Positions 1 through 9,654 of a stretch of 64,000 bases of DNA are shown here, one piece after another. Under the pieces are notes generated by a model. The model ran no database searches. It saw only the letters and a program-made list of their open reading frames with translations, and was not told where the DNA came from. Numbering within the stretch: position 1 is the stretch's first letter; the number at the start of each line of letters is the position of its first letter. The stretch is from Bernardetia sp042180575 (GTDB lineage Bacteria > Bacteroidota > Bacteroidia > Cytophagales > Bernardetiaceae): contig NZ_CP170094.1 in the NCBI RefSeq assembly GCF_042180575.1, forward strand, positions 62,001-126,000, written 5' to 3'. Both the position numbers and the translations under genes were made by a program.

Positions 1-936
1 AAACAAGAAGCTATCGAAGAAACAGAACAAATGGTAAAAGTTTATGCTGATTTTGCAGAAGAACACATGGCTCTTCCTGTTATTCAAGGACTTAAAACAG
101 AATCTGAACGTTTTGCTGGTGCAGAAGAAACGTATTGTATTGAGGCTCTTATGCAAGATGGAAAAGCACTTCAAGCAGGAACTTCTCACTTTTTGGGACA
201 AAATTTTGCAAAGGCTTTTGATGTAAAATTTGCTGCAAAAGATAACAAATTAGATTACGTTTGGGGAACTTCTTGGGGCGTTTCTACTCGCCTTATGGGT
301 GCGCTTATTATGGCTCATTCCGACGATGAAGGTTTGGTTTTGCCACCAAAACTCGCTCCTATTCAAGTGGTTATTGTTCCTATTTATAAAAAAGAAGATG
401 ATTTAAGCGAAATTAAAAGAGCCTTAATTCCTCTTATGCACGACCTAAAAGCTGCAAATATTTCTTTAAAACTAGACGATAGAGATTCTTTCCGTCCGGG
501 ATTTAAGTTTGCAGAATGGGAATTGAAAGGCGTTCCTGTTCGTTTGGCAATCGGAATGCGTGATGTGGAAAATGGAACAATAGAAGTGGCTCGTAGAGAT
601 ACAAAAGAAAAAATGTCTTGGGAACTAGAAAATGTAGGCGAAAAGATAGAACAGCTTTTGAAAGATATTCAACAAAATATTTATGATAAAGCCTTAATGT
701 TCCGAACTTCGAATACGACGTATGTAAAAACATGGGAAGAATTCGAAAAAGCTCTTGATGCTGGTGGTTTTGTAGCTGCACACTGGGACGGAACAGCCGA
801 AACAGAAGAACAAATTAAAGACAAAACAAAAGCGACAATTCGTTGTATTCCTTTGAACAATCCACAAGAAGACGGTACATGTATTTTGACAGGAAAACCT
901 TCAAAAGAACGTGTGTTGTTTGCTAGAGCTTATTAA
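1..936 (+). CDS. proS: Prolyl-tRNA synthetase, C-terminal part (archaeal/eukaryotic-type ProRS)
   Basis: Charges tRNA-Pro with proline in the cytoplasm. The reading frame is open from base 1, so the gene starts upstream; 311 C-terminal residues are visible. The class II motif 3 region is clear (GTSWGVSTRLMGALIMAH, then SDDEGLVLPPKLAP). It is followed by the anticodon-binding domain (PIQVVIVPIYKK) and the extra C-terminal domain typical of the shorter archaeal/eukaryotic ProRS form, ending in the aromatic KERVLFARAY. A strong hairpin terminator follows. The 5' part, with motifs 1 and 2, is outside the window. Identification is secure. Confidence 0.95.
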   Translation, partial: KQEAIEETEQMVKVYADFAEEHMALPVIQGLKTESERFAGAEETYCIEALMQDGKALQAGTSHFLGQNFAKAFDVKFAAKDNKLDYVWGTSWGVSTRLMGALIMAHSDDEGLVLPPKLAPIQVVIVPIYKKEDDLSEIKRALIPLMHDLKAANISLKLDDRDSFRPGFKFAEWELKGVPVRLAIGMRDVENGTIEVARRDTKEKMSWELENVGEKIEQLLKDIQQNIYDKALMFRTSNTTYVKTWEEFEKALDAGGFVAAHWDGTAETEEQIKDKTKATIRCIPLNNPQEDGTCILTGKPSKERVLFARAY

Positions 937-964
937 TAACTTATTTTTATCCAAACTTTAGTCT

Positions 965-999
965 AAACCCTAAGGGTCTTAAAGATTCTTAGGGTTTTT
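965..999 (+). terminator. Intrinsic terminator after proS
   Basis: A perfect 10-bp stem (AAACCCTAAG, 965-974, with CTTAGGGTTT, 988-997) encloses a 13-base loop and ends in a short T run. It lies 29 bases after the proS stop codon and just before the next gene. Confidence 0.8.
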
Positions 1000-1011
1000 C
1001 TATTTAAAACT

Positions 1012-1974
1012 ATGAAAACTTACTTTCTCTTTTTCACTCTTTTTTTTCTTCCATCTCTTGCATTTTCACAAGCCCATGTAATGCGAAATTTTCAACCTTC
1101 GCCTTTTTTGGATACTACGGCTACTCATTCTACTGACAAAACCTACTTTGCAGTTACTAATTTTGCAGGACATAACTCTCGTGGTTTTCAGTCGACAGAA
1201 AACTCACAGGGTTGGAATGCACAGGTTTGTGGTATGTTGGATATTGTAAGGTGGAAAAGTAAAAAGAATGATATTGGACTTCATTCAATTACATTTTTTT
1301 CTTCCATTGAAGTCAATGCAAACGTATATAATAATATTGCTTTTAATCCTCGTGGAATTATCTTGCAAGAGAGTTTTGCGTACTTCAATAAAAAGAAAAA
1401 CTATACGTGGAACGTTGGATTTACACACAAATCAAGACATGAAATAGACAGCGATTCTCCTCCCAACGATACTACTTCAAGAATTGGTTATCAGCCTACT
1501 TCAAGAGTTGCTATTCTCAACGGTTTTCATTTAGAGGCAGTTAGTGATAAAATAAATCTTTCACCTACTATCACTACAAATATTTGGGGAAGGGCAGAAT
1601 ATTATACTATTTCAGAAGATAGTCGTTTTCCTCGTTTTACAGAAGAACAAAGTTGGGATTATATGAGTGGAATGGTGCTTTTGGGTGGCAGAATTGATAT
1701 AAAATTCAGTAAAAAAGAAAAAAATGTATGGGGATTTTATAATCGTTCTTGGGTAAATACAGCCATTTTTTCGAACAAAGTAAAAAAAGAAGGAGGCGAA
1801 AACTTCAAGTTTAATTACAGAATAGAATCAGGATTTGATTTTAAAGGACTAAAAGGAAAAGCAGATTTTTTCCTAGCAAGAGAACATTTCTTTGATGATT
1901 TGTCTAGTCCAAGACCAATTTCTTCATCAGTTTGGCTTATCGGAATTCGTGGTAGAGGTTTTTTATTTTTATGA
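1012..1974 (+). CDS. Predicted outer-membrane or periplasmic protein, unknown family
   Basis: A 320-residue protein with a clear signal peptide (about residues 1-19, MKTYFLFFTLFFLPSLAFSQ). The rest is rich in alternating aromatic/polar segments such as KKNYTWNVGFTHKSRHE and NVWGFYNRSWVN, and it ends in GRGFLFL. A terminal aromatic beta-strand of this kind is usual for outer-membrane beta-barrels. I do not recognise the family. It stands alone between a terminator and the long leader of the next gene. The beta-barrel call is inferred from composition only. Confidence 0.55.
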   Translation: MKTYFLFFTLFFLPSLAFSQAHVMRNFQPSPFLDTTATHSTDKTYFAVTNFAGHNSRGFQSTENSQGWNAQVCGMLDIVRWKSKKNDIGLHSITFFSSIEVNANVYNNIAFNPRGIILQESFAYFNKKKNYTWNVGFTHKSRHEIDSDSPPNDTTSRIGYQPTSRVAILNGFHLEAVSDKINLSPTITTNIWGRAEYYTISEDSRFPRFTEEQSWDYMSGMVLLGGRIDIKFSKKEKNVWGFYNRSWVNTAIFSNKVKKEGGENFKFNYRIESGFDFKGLKGKADFFLAREHFFDDLSSPRPISSSVWLIGIRGRGFLFL

Positions 1975-2055
1975 AAATGGCATTTTTATAATATACTCAA
2001 TATAAAAAAGACGGTTTTTTCTGTCAATTCTTACTTTCTTTCAAAAATAAAAACG

Positions 2056-2063
2056 TACCTTTG
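2056..2063 (+). promoter_or_regulatory. Possible -7 element for the secreted repeat protein
   Basis: TACCTTTG fits the Bacteroidota -7 consensus TAnnTTTG and is followed by a purine start region about 125 bases before the ATG at 2190. No convincing TTG/TTTG box is found 19-20 bases upstream, so the assignment is weak. Confidence 0.3.
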
Positions 2064-2189
2064 CACTTAGAATCCCCTCTATTACTATTCATTCTATTTT
2101 AAACAGAATTATTCAGCGTTACAAACTTCCATTTCAATCCCCAAAATGGCAATTTATAACTTTTCATAATTCGTAATTTAATTTCTTTG

Positions 2190-5100
2190 ATGACAAAATC
2201 ATATTCTAATTTTAGAAACCAAATAAAAACTATACTATTTGGTTTTTCTCTGCTTTTTACTTTATTCTTTTTTAGCACAAATACAGCAAATGCACAAGCA
2301 TTTCGTACCACATGGGTAACTACTGATGGTACAATCACTATCCCTGCAGCCAATATGTCAGGATATAGTTATAATGTTACTTGGACGAATTTGACTAATC
2401 CAAGTGTTGGAAATGGTTCTATAAACCTAATAGGAAGCTATACTATAAGGGGGCTTTCAAATGGTGATACCTATGAACTCGCTATTACAGGAAGATTCCC
2501 TTACTTTAAAATGGATGGTAATATTAGAGAAAAAAATAAACTTCGTACTATAGAGGCTTGGGGCAACATTGAATGGACAAGTATGGAAAATGCCTTCAGT
2601 GGATGTCAGAATTTAACTTATAACGCAACTGATGTTCCAAATCTTTCAAGAGTAACTAACATGTCTCGTATGTTTAAATTTTGTGAGGTTTTTAATGGCA
2701 GTATTGGAAACTGGAATACGTCAAATGTGACAAATATGCGTGAAATATTTGCTTATGCATATTCTTTCAATCAGCCTATTGGAAACTGGAATACGTCAAA
2801 TGTGACAAATATGCGTGAAATGTTTTATGGTGCTAGAATATTCAATCAGCCTATCGGAAACTGGAACACGTCAAATGTGACAGATATGCATGGTATGTTT
2901 AACTCAGCTAATTCCTTTAATCAGCCTATTGGAAACTGGAACACAGAAAATGTATCTCGTATGAGTTGGATGTTCGTTAGTGCTATATCATTCAATCAGC
3001 CTATTGGAAATTGGAATACATCTGCTGTAAGAAATATGAAATGGATGTTTACTAATGCATATTCATTTAATCAACCCATTGGAAATTGGAATACAGAGAA
3101 TGTGACAGACATGAGGATGATGTTTTCAGGAGCCACTTCATTCAATCAACCCATTGGAAATTGGAATACAGAGAATGTGACAGACATGAGCCAGATGTTT
3201 GGATCACATTCACCCTACCGATTTTCAGGAGCCACTTCATTTAATCAACCCATTGGAAATTGGAATACATCTAGAGTAGTGCGTATGAATGATATGTTTA
3301 AAGATGCAACCTCTTTTAATCAATCTATTGGAAGTTGGGATGTTAGTAACGTCACAACTATGGCTAATATGCTAGATGGGTCTGGAATGAATACTTCAAA
3401 CTACGATGCTACTCTAATAGGTTGGGCAGCACAAAGTGTACGGTCTAATATACCTCTAGGAGCTGATGGTTTGACTTATTGCAATGGTACAGCAGCACGA
3501 AGTGTTCTTACTTCTGCTCCTAACAGTTGGATTATTACAGGTGATTTAGTAAGTAGTGTAGGGGCAGCAATAAATAATATTACATTGCCACAAAATCAGT
3601 TTAATTTATGTCCAAATACATCTACTACTCTTGAAGCAGATGGAAATGGAGTAGTAACTTGGTACAATTCTCCTACGAATCCTGTTTCTATTCATACAGG
3701 AAGTAGTTTTACAACTCCTATTTTGACAGCAGATTCCACTTATTTTTATGTTCAAGATTCAGTTGCTGGTTGTGGAGTTAGTAATAGATTAGCAATACTG
3801 GTTACTACTTCATCCATGGAAAATATTACTCCACCTCAAAATCAGTTTGGAGTGTGTCTGAATGATACTACCGTTTTAGAAGTTAGTGGAAACGGAACAG
3901 TTTATTGGTACGATTCGCCTACAAATACGACACCTGTACACATAGGAACTCGTTTTACAACGCCAATTCTTACACAAGATTCTACTTATTTCTATGCTTT
4001 TGATTCTATTGCAGGTTGTAATAATGGGAGGTTAGAACTTTTAGTAACTGCTTTGCAATCATTAAATGCAGTTAGCAAAACAAATTATACGGCTTATTTA
4101 GATGCTAGTGGACAAGTGGAAATAGATGCAATTTTATTAGATAGTATAAGTTCAGCAGGTTGTGGTAATACGGTTGCTTCTTATCTTTATGATGATACAG
4201 GACTAGCTACTCGCTCTTTTTCTTGTATAGATTCTATTCAGAATGTAGTATTAAGAGTTACAGATAGTAATGGAAATACAGATACTTCATCTACAGTTGT
4301 TCACGTAAAAGACACTATTCCACCGACTTTCGCTACACGAGTTGTGCCTGTTCATTTTGGAGCTAGTAATCAAGCTGTTGTTCCAGTTAATTATTTTATC
4401 ACAGCTTTGAATGATAATTGTACTGATTCTACTGATATTTCTGTTGTCTTTAATCACAATGGAAGAGATAGCGTAACACTCTACTGTGGTAGTAGTGCAA
4501 TCAGAAATCTCCAATTAAGAGTTACTGATAGAGCAGGAAATGTAGTAATTCAACCTGTTCAGATTCGCCCAACTTCTTCTATTTATGATTTTAATGTAAA
4601 TATAATTGGTGGAATATTTCGTCCTGATATACCTACAACAATTACAGTCTTAGCAAATAACTACTCTTGCGCTCCTAAGTCTGGCGAACTAAAAGTTACT
4701 TTGCCTAATGATGTAGCTTATAATTCAGCTTCCATTACTCCTAATAGAATTGTAGGAAATAATTTGTTTTGGGATGTTATAGATTTGAATTATGATAGAA
4801 ATTTTATAGTTAGAATTTCTGTAACTCCAGATATTAGTCTAAATATTGGCGATGAAGTTTGTTTTTCTGGACATGTTACCCCTGAAGTAAATGATGTTAC
4901 TCGTTTGAATAACCTAAAACAATACTGTTTTCCAATAGTAAATTCTTACGATCCAAATGACAAACAAGTCTATCCACAAGGAATTTGTGATGAGAAATTT
5001 ACAAAACGTGAAGTAAATCAACCTCTTACTTATACCATTCGTTTCCAAAATACAGGAAATGCACCTGCTTTGAATGTACGAATTGCCGATTCATTGAGTA

Positions 5101-7118
5101 ATTTATTAAATCGTCGTTCACTTAGAGTTGTAGCAACTAGCCATACAATGACTGTCGATACAACAGCAAATAATAATGTGATTAACTTTGTGTTTAATAA
5201 CATTAATCTGCCTGATAGCACAACCAGTCCAGAGCTAAGTCAAGGATATGTTATTTTTGAGTTGAGTGAAATTGCAGCACATACTGATACTTCACGCATT
5301 GAAAATAGGTCATTTATTTATTTTGATACAAATGCTCCGATTATCACAAATACAGTCAAAAATACGATTGTTGATGTATTGCCTCAATGTAATCCTACAA
5401 CTCCAAATCCACCGATTGCAGATTGTACTTTACCAACTAATTTGAGTACAGAAATTCTTACTTCTACTAGAGTAAAATTATTGTGGAATACGCCTTCAAA
5501 CACAAATGCAGTTAATTATGAAGTATTGAGAAATGGACAGCGATTAGCTACTATTCCAGCTTCGAATTTGTCGTTTGTAGATTCTACTTTGACAGCAAAC
5601 ACACAGTACAATTATTCTATAAAAGCGATTTGTGGAAATAGTACTGCGACTTCAAATTCTGTTCAAGTTCGTACTCTTCCTTCTACTCCGATTTTACTTT
5701 CTGTTGTTGCAGCTTGTAAGGGCGAACGAGGAACAATAAATGTACAGAGTGCAGGTGCAACTTATAGAGTTTATGATTCTGAAACAGCATCTACACCACT
5801 TTTTGAAACGAATAATGCAAGTATCGAAACGCCAGTTTTGAGTGATTCTACAACATTTTATATTTCTGTTGTGATTAATGGACAAGAAAGCCAGCGTTTA
5901 GAAGCAGTTGTTCCAATCAAAGAAGTTTTTGAAGCTATTGTAGAGCAAGGAACTTTACTTGAAAGTTGTGCTACTGAATTTACACTCTCTGCTCAAAATG
6001 TAGATGGTGCAACTTACACTTGGTTTAGAGAAAATGTTCAAGTAGGAACAGAACGCACATTAACCACAACTTTTGAAGCTCGTTATAAAGTGGTTGTAAT
6101 CAAAAATGGATGTTCTGATGAATCTGAATTTACGACTACTCGTTTTGTAGATGCTCCAACAGCAAGAATTGAGCAAGGAAATACAATTTCTTTCTGTGGA
6201 AGTGGAATATTAAATGCACAAGATACAAGCGCAAATGTAACCTACGAATGGATTTTAAATGGTGCTACTATTGGAAATGGCACAAGTATTTCAGTTTCAG
6301 AATCTGGAACTTATACTTTGAAAGCTAGTCAGCCTTCGTGTGCAGATAGCATAACTATTGCCGTTACTATCACGACTGCACCAACAAATGTAGTACTTAC
6401 AGCAAGTAAAACAGCGATTTGTCCAAGCGAAGAAACTACTCTTTCAGCTACGACTGGTACAGGATTTACCTATCGTTGGTTTAGAAATAATACAGTTATT
6501 TCAAATACTTCTGCAACACTTTCTACTTCTGAAATCGGAACATATAAAGTAGAAATTACAACACAAGATGGTTGTAAAGTAACGACAAGTGAAGTAGAAA
6601 TTACTCGTTTGTTAGTTAATCCAGCTATTTTGAGAATCAATACAGAAAATGGAAACGACAAAACGATTGATGTAACTTCACAAGATGCGATTGATTCGGT
6701 TATGTGGTTTAAAGATGGTGTTGCAATTCCTTCTTTTGCAAATCAAATTCTGATTACACCAACTGAAACAGGAAACTACAAAGCACAAGTAGTTTATGAA
6801 ACAGGTTGTAGTTTTGAAACAGAAGAAAAAACCTTTACCGTTGGTGGAATAACAGGAATTGAAGAAGAGTCTGCAAAGATTTTTACGATTTATCCAAATC
6901 CAAATAACGGTTCGTTTAAAGTAGAATTTGCAACAACAACAAACCAAAAAACTAATCTTGTGTTGGTAGATGGATTAGGTAGAATTATTCATAGTCAAGA
7001 AATTGCAATGAATGAAAAAACACTTTCTATTACTCTTCCAAAAATAAGTGCAGGTGTTTATGTGGTTCAGATTGTTTCGGAAGGAAAAGTCTATACAAAA
7101 CAGCTTGTTATTCAGTAA
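2190..7118 (+). CDS. Giant secreted surface protein: DUF285-type repeats, Ig-like and Fn3 modules, T9SS sorting domain
   Basis: A 1642-residue exported protein. The ATG at 2190 is preferred over a TTG one codon earlier. Order of parts: signal peptide (about 1-36, ending NTANAQA); nine FNQPIGNWNTxxVxxM repeats of the DUF285/BspA-like type (about 168-393); two PQNQFxxCxN...TWY Ig-like modules (about 460-620); HYR/Ig-like segments; a DUF7619-like SYDPNDK...YTIRFQNTGNAPA domain (about 919-1060); a fibronectin-III-like domain (about 1085-1170); several C-rich Ig-like modules; and a type A type IX secretion sorting domain (about 1561-1642, IYPNPNNGSFKVEF to KQLVIQ). It should be carried across the outer membrane by T9SS and anchored or released as an adhesin-like surface protein. 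No other T9SS gene is nearby. A terminator follows. Confidence 0.9.
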   Translation: MTKSYSNFRNQIKTILFGFSLLFTLFFFSTNTANAQAFRTTWVTTDGTITIPAANMSGYSYNVTWTNLTNPSVGNGSINLIGSYTIRGLSNGDTYELAITGRFPYFKMDGNIREKNKLRTIEAWGNIEWTSMENAFSGCQNLTYNATDVPNLSRVTNMSRMFKFCEVFNGSIGNWNTSNVTNMREIFAYAYSFNQPIGNWNTSNVTNMREMFYGARIFNQPIGNWNTSNVTDMHGMFNSANSFNQPIGNWNTENVSRMSWMFVSAISFNQPIGNWNTSAVRNMKWMFTNAYSFNQPIGNWNTENVTDMRMMFSGATSFNQPIGNWNTENVTDMSQMFGSHSPYRFSGATSFNQPIGNWNTSRVVRMNDMFKDATSFNQSIGSWDVSNVTTMANMLDGSGMNTSNYDATLIGWAAQSVRSNIPLGADGLTYCNGTAARSVLTSAPNSWIITGDLVSSVGAAINNITLPQNQFNLCPNTSTTLEADGNGVVTWYNSPTNPVSIHTGSSFTTPILTADSTYFYVQDSVAGCGVSNRLAILVTTSSMENITPPQNQFGVCLNDTTVLEVSGNGTVYWYDSPTNTTPVHIGTRFTTPILTQDSTYFYAFDSIAGCNNGRLELLVTALQSLNAVSKTNYTAYLDASGQVEIDAILLDSISSAGCGNTVASYLYDDTGLATRSFSCIDSIQNVVLRVTDSNGNTDTSSTVVHVKDTIPPTFATRVVPVHFGASNQAVVPVNYFITALNDNCTDSTDISVVFNHNGRDSVTLYCGSSAIRNLQLRVTDRAGNVVIQPVQIRPTSSIYDFNVNIIGGIFRPDIPTTITVLANNYSCAPKSGELKVTLPNDVAYNSASITPNRIVGNNLFWDVIDLNYDRNFIVRISVTPDISLNIGDEVCFSGHVTPEVNDVTRLNNLKQYCFPIVNSYDPNDKQVYPQGICDEKFTKREVNQPLTYTIRFQNTGNAPALNVRIADSLSNLLNRRSLRVVATSHTMTVDTTANNNVINFVFNNINLPDSTTSPELSQGYVIFELSEIAAHTDTSRIENRSFIYFDTNAPIITNTVKNTIVDVLPQCNPTTPNPPIADCTLPTNLSTEILTSTRVKLLWNTPSNTNAVNYEVLRNGQRLATIPASNLSFVDSTLTANTQYNYSIKAICGNSTATSNSVQVRTLPSTPILLSVVAACKGERGTINVQSAGATYRVYDSETASTPLFETNNASIETPVLSDSTTFYISVVINGQESQRLEAVVPIKEVFEAIVEQGTLLESCATEFTLSAQNVDGATYTWFRENVQVGTERTLTTTFEARYKVVVIKNGCSDESEFTTTRFVDAPTARIEQGNTISFCGSGILNAQDTSANVTYEWILNGATIGNGTSISVSESGTYTLKASQPSCADSITIAVTITTAPTNVVLTASKTAICPSEETTLSATTGTGFTYRWFRNNTVISNTSATLSTSEIGTYKVEITTQDGCKVTTSEVEITRLLVNPAILRINTENGNDKTIDVTSQDAIDSVMWFKDGVAIPSFANQILITPTETGNYKAQVVYETGCSFETEEKTFTVGGITGIEEESAKIFTIYPNPNNGSFKVEFATTTNQKTNLVLVDGLGRIIHSQEIAMNEKTLSITLPKISAGVYVVQIVSEGKVYTKQLVIQ
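2691..3365 (+). repeat. Nine tandem 75-bp repeats coding FNQPIGNWNT units
   Basis: Each unit codes for about 25 residues built on FNQPIGNWNTsnVTnMrxMF. Units 6 and 7 are nearly identical in DNA: the stretch from TTTTCAGGAGCCACTTC through GAATGTGACAGACATGAG recurs about 100 bases later. Unit 7 carries an 8-residue insertion (HSPYRFSG) before the next FNQP. This points to recent unit duplication or slippage. The last unit is degenerate (FNQSIGSWDVSNV). Confidence 0.9.
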
Positions 7119-7134
7119 TACAATCATTGAGTAA

Positions 7135-7155
7135 GTCAAAAGGCTTGCTTTTGAC
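7135..7155. repeat. Small hairpin, GTCAAAAG/CTTTTGAC
   Basis: Perfect 8-bp arms around GCTTG, 16 bases after the stop codon of the giant protein. The words resemble the larger palindromic element at 8646-8708 (CAAAGGCTTGCCTTTG), so this may be a reduced copy. It could also assist termination. Confidence 0.5.
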
Positions 7156-7179
7156 ATTCATAATGTGAAAATAAATCAA

Positions 7180-7210
7180 AAAAGCCTTTACAAATCGTAA
7201 AGGCTTTTCT
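7180..7210 (+). terminator. Intrinsic terminator of the giant surface protein gene
   Basis: A perfect 12-bp stem (AAAAGCCTTTAC, 7180-7191, with GTAAAGGCTTTT, 7197-7208) and a 5-base loop, with flanking A and T runs. It could act in both directions. Confidence 0.8.
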
Positions 7211-7320
7211 GTGTTTTTTACAAAGGAGATAAACAGTTATTGAAATTAAAACTTGATTTTTAACTGAATTTATCGGACTTTTGTCAGTATTTTAATAACA
7301 AAAGAAATTATAAACCAAAA

Positions 7321-7354
7321 TTACTGGTATTACTGGTAACTGATTACTGATTAC
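7321..7354 (+). repeat. Start-codon-abutting word repeat (ACTGGTAACTGATTAC type)
   Basis: Overlapping copies of ACTGGTA and CTGATTAC run directly into the serS ATG at 7355. The 18-base string ATTACTGGTAACTGATTA recurs directly before the E2-like gene at 46499. The function is unknown. Confidence 0.55.
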
Positions 7355-8629
7355 ATGTTACAAATTGCACACATACAGGCACACAAAGAAGAGGTTATTG
7401 CAGCACTTCAAAAACGCCACTTTAGCAAAGCTACTGAGCTTGTCGAAAAGGCTATTTCTATCGATAATGAAAGAAGAACAACACAGTCCTCACTCAATGA
7501 ATTACAAGCTGGTGCAAATGAAGTAGCAAAATCTATCGGTGTTTTGATGCAACAAGGCAAAAAAGAAGAAGCGAATCAAGCAAAAGAAAAAGCTGCTCAA
7601 AATAAACAGACAATCAAAGAATTAGAAGATAAATTAAAGGAATTAGAGAATGATTTGACAAATTGTTTGTATGAAATTCCAAATACTCCTTATAAAGATG
7701 TTGTTGTTGGAAAATCTTCAGATGATAATGAAATTATTGAGGAATGGGGAACTATTCCAACACTTGCAGATGATGCTGTTCCACATTGGGAGCTTATCAA
7801 AAAATACGATATTATAGATTTTGAATTGGGAAATAAAATCACAGGTGCAGGTTTTCCAGTTTATAAAGGAAAAGGAGCAAGACTTCAACGTGCTTTAATC
7901 AATTATTTTTTAGATGAAGCCATTGCAGCAGGTTATAGCGAAGTTCAACCTCCAATTTTGATAAATGAAGCATCAGGATATGGCACAGGACAACTTCCAG
8001 ACAAAGAAGGTCAAATGTATGAAGCAACAGCAGATAATCTTTTCTTGATTCCGACAGCAGAAGTTCCGATTACAAATTTATACAGAAATGAAATTGTAAA
8101 AGAAAGTGATTTTCCTATCAAAATGACAGGGCATACGCCTTGTTTCCGTCGTGAAGCAGGTTCTTGGGGTGCAGATGTGCGTGGTCTGAATCGTTTACAT
8201 CAATTTGATAAAGTAGAATTAGTAGTCATTGAACACCCAGAAAAATCTTATCAAAGATTGGAAGATATGCTTTCTCACGTAAAAGGACTTTTGGAAGCAT
8301 TAGAATTGCCATACAGAGTTTTGCGTTTGTGTGGTGGCGATATGGGTTTCACTTCTGCTATGACGTATGATTTGGAAGTTTATTCGGCTGCACAAGGTCG
8401 TTGGTTGGAAGTAAGTTCGGTTAGTAATTTTGAAACTTACCAATCTAATCGTTTAAAACTTAGATATGAAGATAAAGATAAAAAGAAACATTTAGCGCAT
8501 ACTTTGAATGGTAGTGCGCTTGCTTTGCCACGTATTGTAGCTACTATTTTAGAAAATAATCAAACGACAGAAGGAATCAAAATCCCTAAAGTTTTGCAAG
8601 GTTATTGTAAATTTGAACAAATAGATTAA
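7355..8629 (+). CDS. serS: Seryl-tRNA synthetase
   Basis: Charges tRNA-Ser and tRNA-Sec with serine. The 424 residues are the usual length. The N-terminal coiled-coil arm (about 30-105, rich in K/E/Q) is followed by the class II core: TAEVPITNLYRNEI; motif 2 with FRREAGSWGADVRGLNRLHQF (about 265-290); and motif 3 NGSALALPRIVATILENNQ near the end. The ATG at 7355 fits the conserved N terminus. It is probably monocistronic, because a terminator precedes it and a long palindromic element follows it. Confidence 0.97.
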   Translation: MLQIAHIQAHKEEVIAALQKRHFSKATELVEKAISIDNERRTTQSSLNELQAGANEVAKSIGVLMQQGKKEEANQAKEKAAQNKQTIKELEDKLKELENDLTNCLYEIPNTPYKDVVVGKSSDDNEIIEEWGTIPTLADDAVPHWELIKKYDIIDFELGNKITGAGFPVYKGKGARLQRALINYFLDEAIAAGYSEVQPPILINEASGYGTGQLPDKEGQMYEATADNLFLIPTAEVPITNLYRNEIVKESDFPIKMTGHTPCFRREAGSWGADVRGLNRLHQFDKVELVVIEHPEKSYQRLEDMLSHVKGLLEALELPYRVLRLCGGDMGFTSAMTYDLEVYSAAQGRWLEVSSVSNFETYQSNRLKLRYEDKDKKKHLAHTLNGSALALPRIVATILENNQTTEGIKIPKVLQGYCKFEQID

Positions 8630-8645
8630 TGTTTTTTATTCTAAC

Positions 8646-8708
8646 GTAGGGCAAAGGCTTGCCTTTGACAAAATTTATTTTCGTGTCAAAGGCAAGCCTT
8701 TGCCCTAC
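8646..8708. repeat. Palindromic element with perfect 24-bp arms (GTAGGGCAAAGG...)
   Basis: The arms 8646-8669 and 8685-8708 are perfect inverted complements around a 15-base AT-rich centre. Ends read GTAGGGC and GCCCTAC. The TAGGGCAAA tip is shared with the MITE-like element at 36671. It lies between serS and the lipoprotein gene, where its hairpin could also end serS transcription. Confidence 0.85.
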
Positions 8709-8818
8709 TAATGATTTTAAATCAAACAATCATTCAAAATTAGAGTTTAGTAATGGTATTTTTATTTTATCATTGATTAAACTCTACTTCTTTAATCATA
8801 ATTTTTTCAACTCTTCTT

Positions 8819-9601
8819 ATGAAAGGAACTTCATTTTTTCGTCTTTTTCTAGGTATTATTTGTTCTATCTTCCTTCTTTCAGCGTGTCAGAAAGGGGTTT
8901 CTACTCCTGCCGAACTTACCAAAAAGTATGGCGTAGAGGCTTTTGATTTTACATTTTTGAGTACAAAATCACATCTTTCTTTCCAAAATCAAAAACAAGA
9001 ACTGGGAAGTAATGTAGATATGCGACTAGCAAAGGATAGTTTGATTTGGCTTTCTGCTCGTCCTGCTTTTGGTATTGAGGCTGCTCGTATGCTTATCCGT
9101 ACTGACTCGGCTTTTTTGGTCAATCGCTTAGAAAAAAGCTATTCGGCTGTCGATATTCGTTCGCTTAGCAAACAAGTAAATTTTGATGGCGATTTTAAAA
9201 TGCTTCAAGCTCTATTTTTGGGCAATGTTCCTCCTTTAGACCAAAGTATTACACCTGAAAAACAAGAAAAATATTTTGTCTTGAAACAAATCTATGAGCT
9301 TTTCGAAACTTCTATGTATGTGAGTAGAGAAAATAAAAAACTATCTAAAATTGCTGTCCAAGAAACAGAAGGTGGAATGAATAGCCTTTTTATAGATTAT
9401 AGCAATTTCCAAACGTTAGAAGGACAAAAAATTCCTTTTAAAGTAAATGCAGTAGCTAATTTTTTTAATCAGAAAGAAAATAAAACTGACCAAACCAAAA
9501 TTGAAATTGAACACAAAAGAATCAAATTTGAAGAGTCAGATCTTTCTTTTCCCTTTTCTATTCCTAGTAGTTATGATAAAAAGGAATTAGGGAAAAAATA
9601 A
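8819..9601 (+). CDS. DUF4292 family lipoprotein
   Basis: A 260-residue predicted lipoprotein. The signal peptide ends in a lipobox, IFLLSAC (Cys about 22). The body (LTKKYGVEAFDFTFLSTKSHLSF...MRLAKDSLIWLSARPAFGIEAARMLIRTDS) matches my memory of the Bacteroidota DUF4292 family, thought to adopt an LppX/LolB-like fold that binds lipid or lipoprotein. The start is the ATG directly before MKGTSFFR. A probable role in envelope biogenesis follows from fold similarity only. Confidence 0.8.
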   Translation: MKGTSFFRLFLGIICSIFLLSACQKGVSTPAELTKKYGVEAFDFTFLSTKSHLSFQNQKQELGSNVDMRLAKDSLIWLSARPAFGIEAARMLIRTDSAFLVNRLEKSYSAVDIRSLSKQVNFDGDFKMLQALFLGNVPPLDQSITPEKQEKYFVLKQIYELFETSMYVSRENKKLSKIAVQETEGGMNSLFIDYSNFQTLEGQKIPFKVNAVANFFNQKENKTDQTKIEIEHKRIKFEESDLSFPFSIPSSYDKKELGKK

Positions 9602-9609
9602 ACTCATGT

Positions 9610-9633
9610 CGTTGGTGGAGACACCAACAACGG
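9610..9633. repeat. GTTGGTG/CACCAAC hairpin
   Basis: GTTGGTG (9611-9617) and CACCAAC (9622-9628) flank GAGA just after the lipoprotein gene. The same words recur at 13708-13739, so this is a dispersed repeat family and possibly a terminator. Confidence 0.55.
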
Positions 9634-9654
9634 CAAGCGATAAACTCAATTACG

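Noticed and set aside
2187..2189. TTG start for the giant surface protein
   Set aside because: An ATG follows directly and gives the same signal peptide; the extra codon has no support.
2691..3365. CRISPR-like array
   Set aside because: The 75-bp repeats are in frame, translated and lack spacers of constant length.
8659..8946. 95-codon frame over the palindromic element and lipoprotein start
   Set aside because: It reads through the repeat and overlaps the lipoprotein gene in another frame; no coding character.
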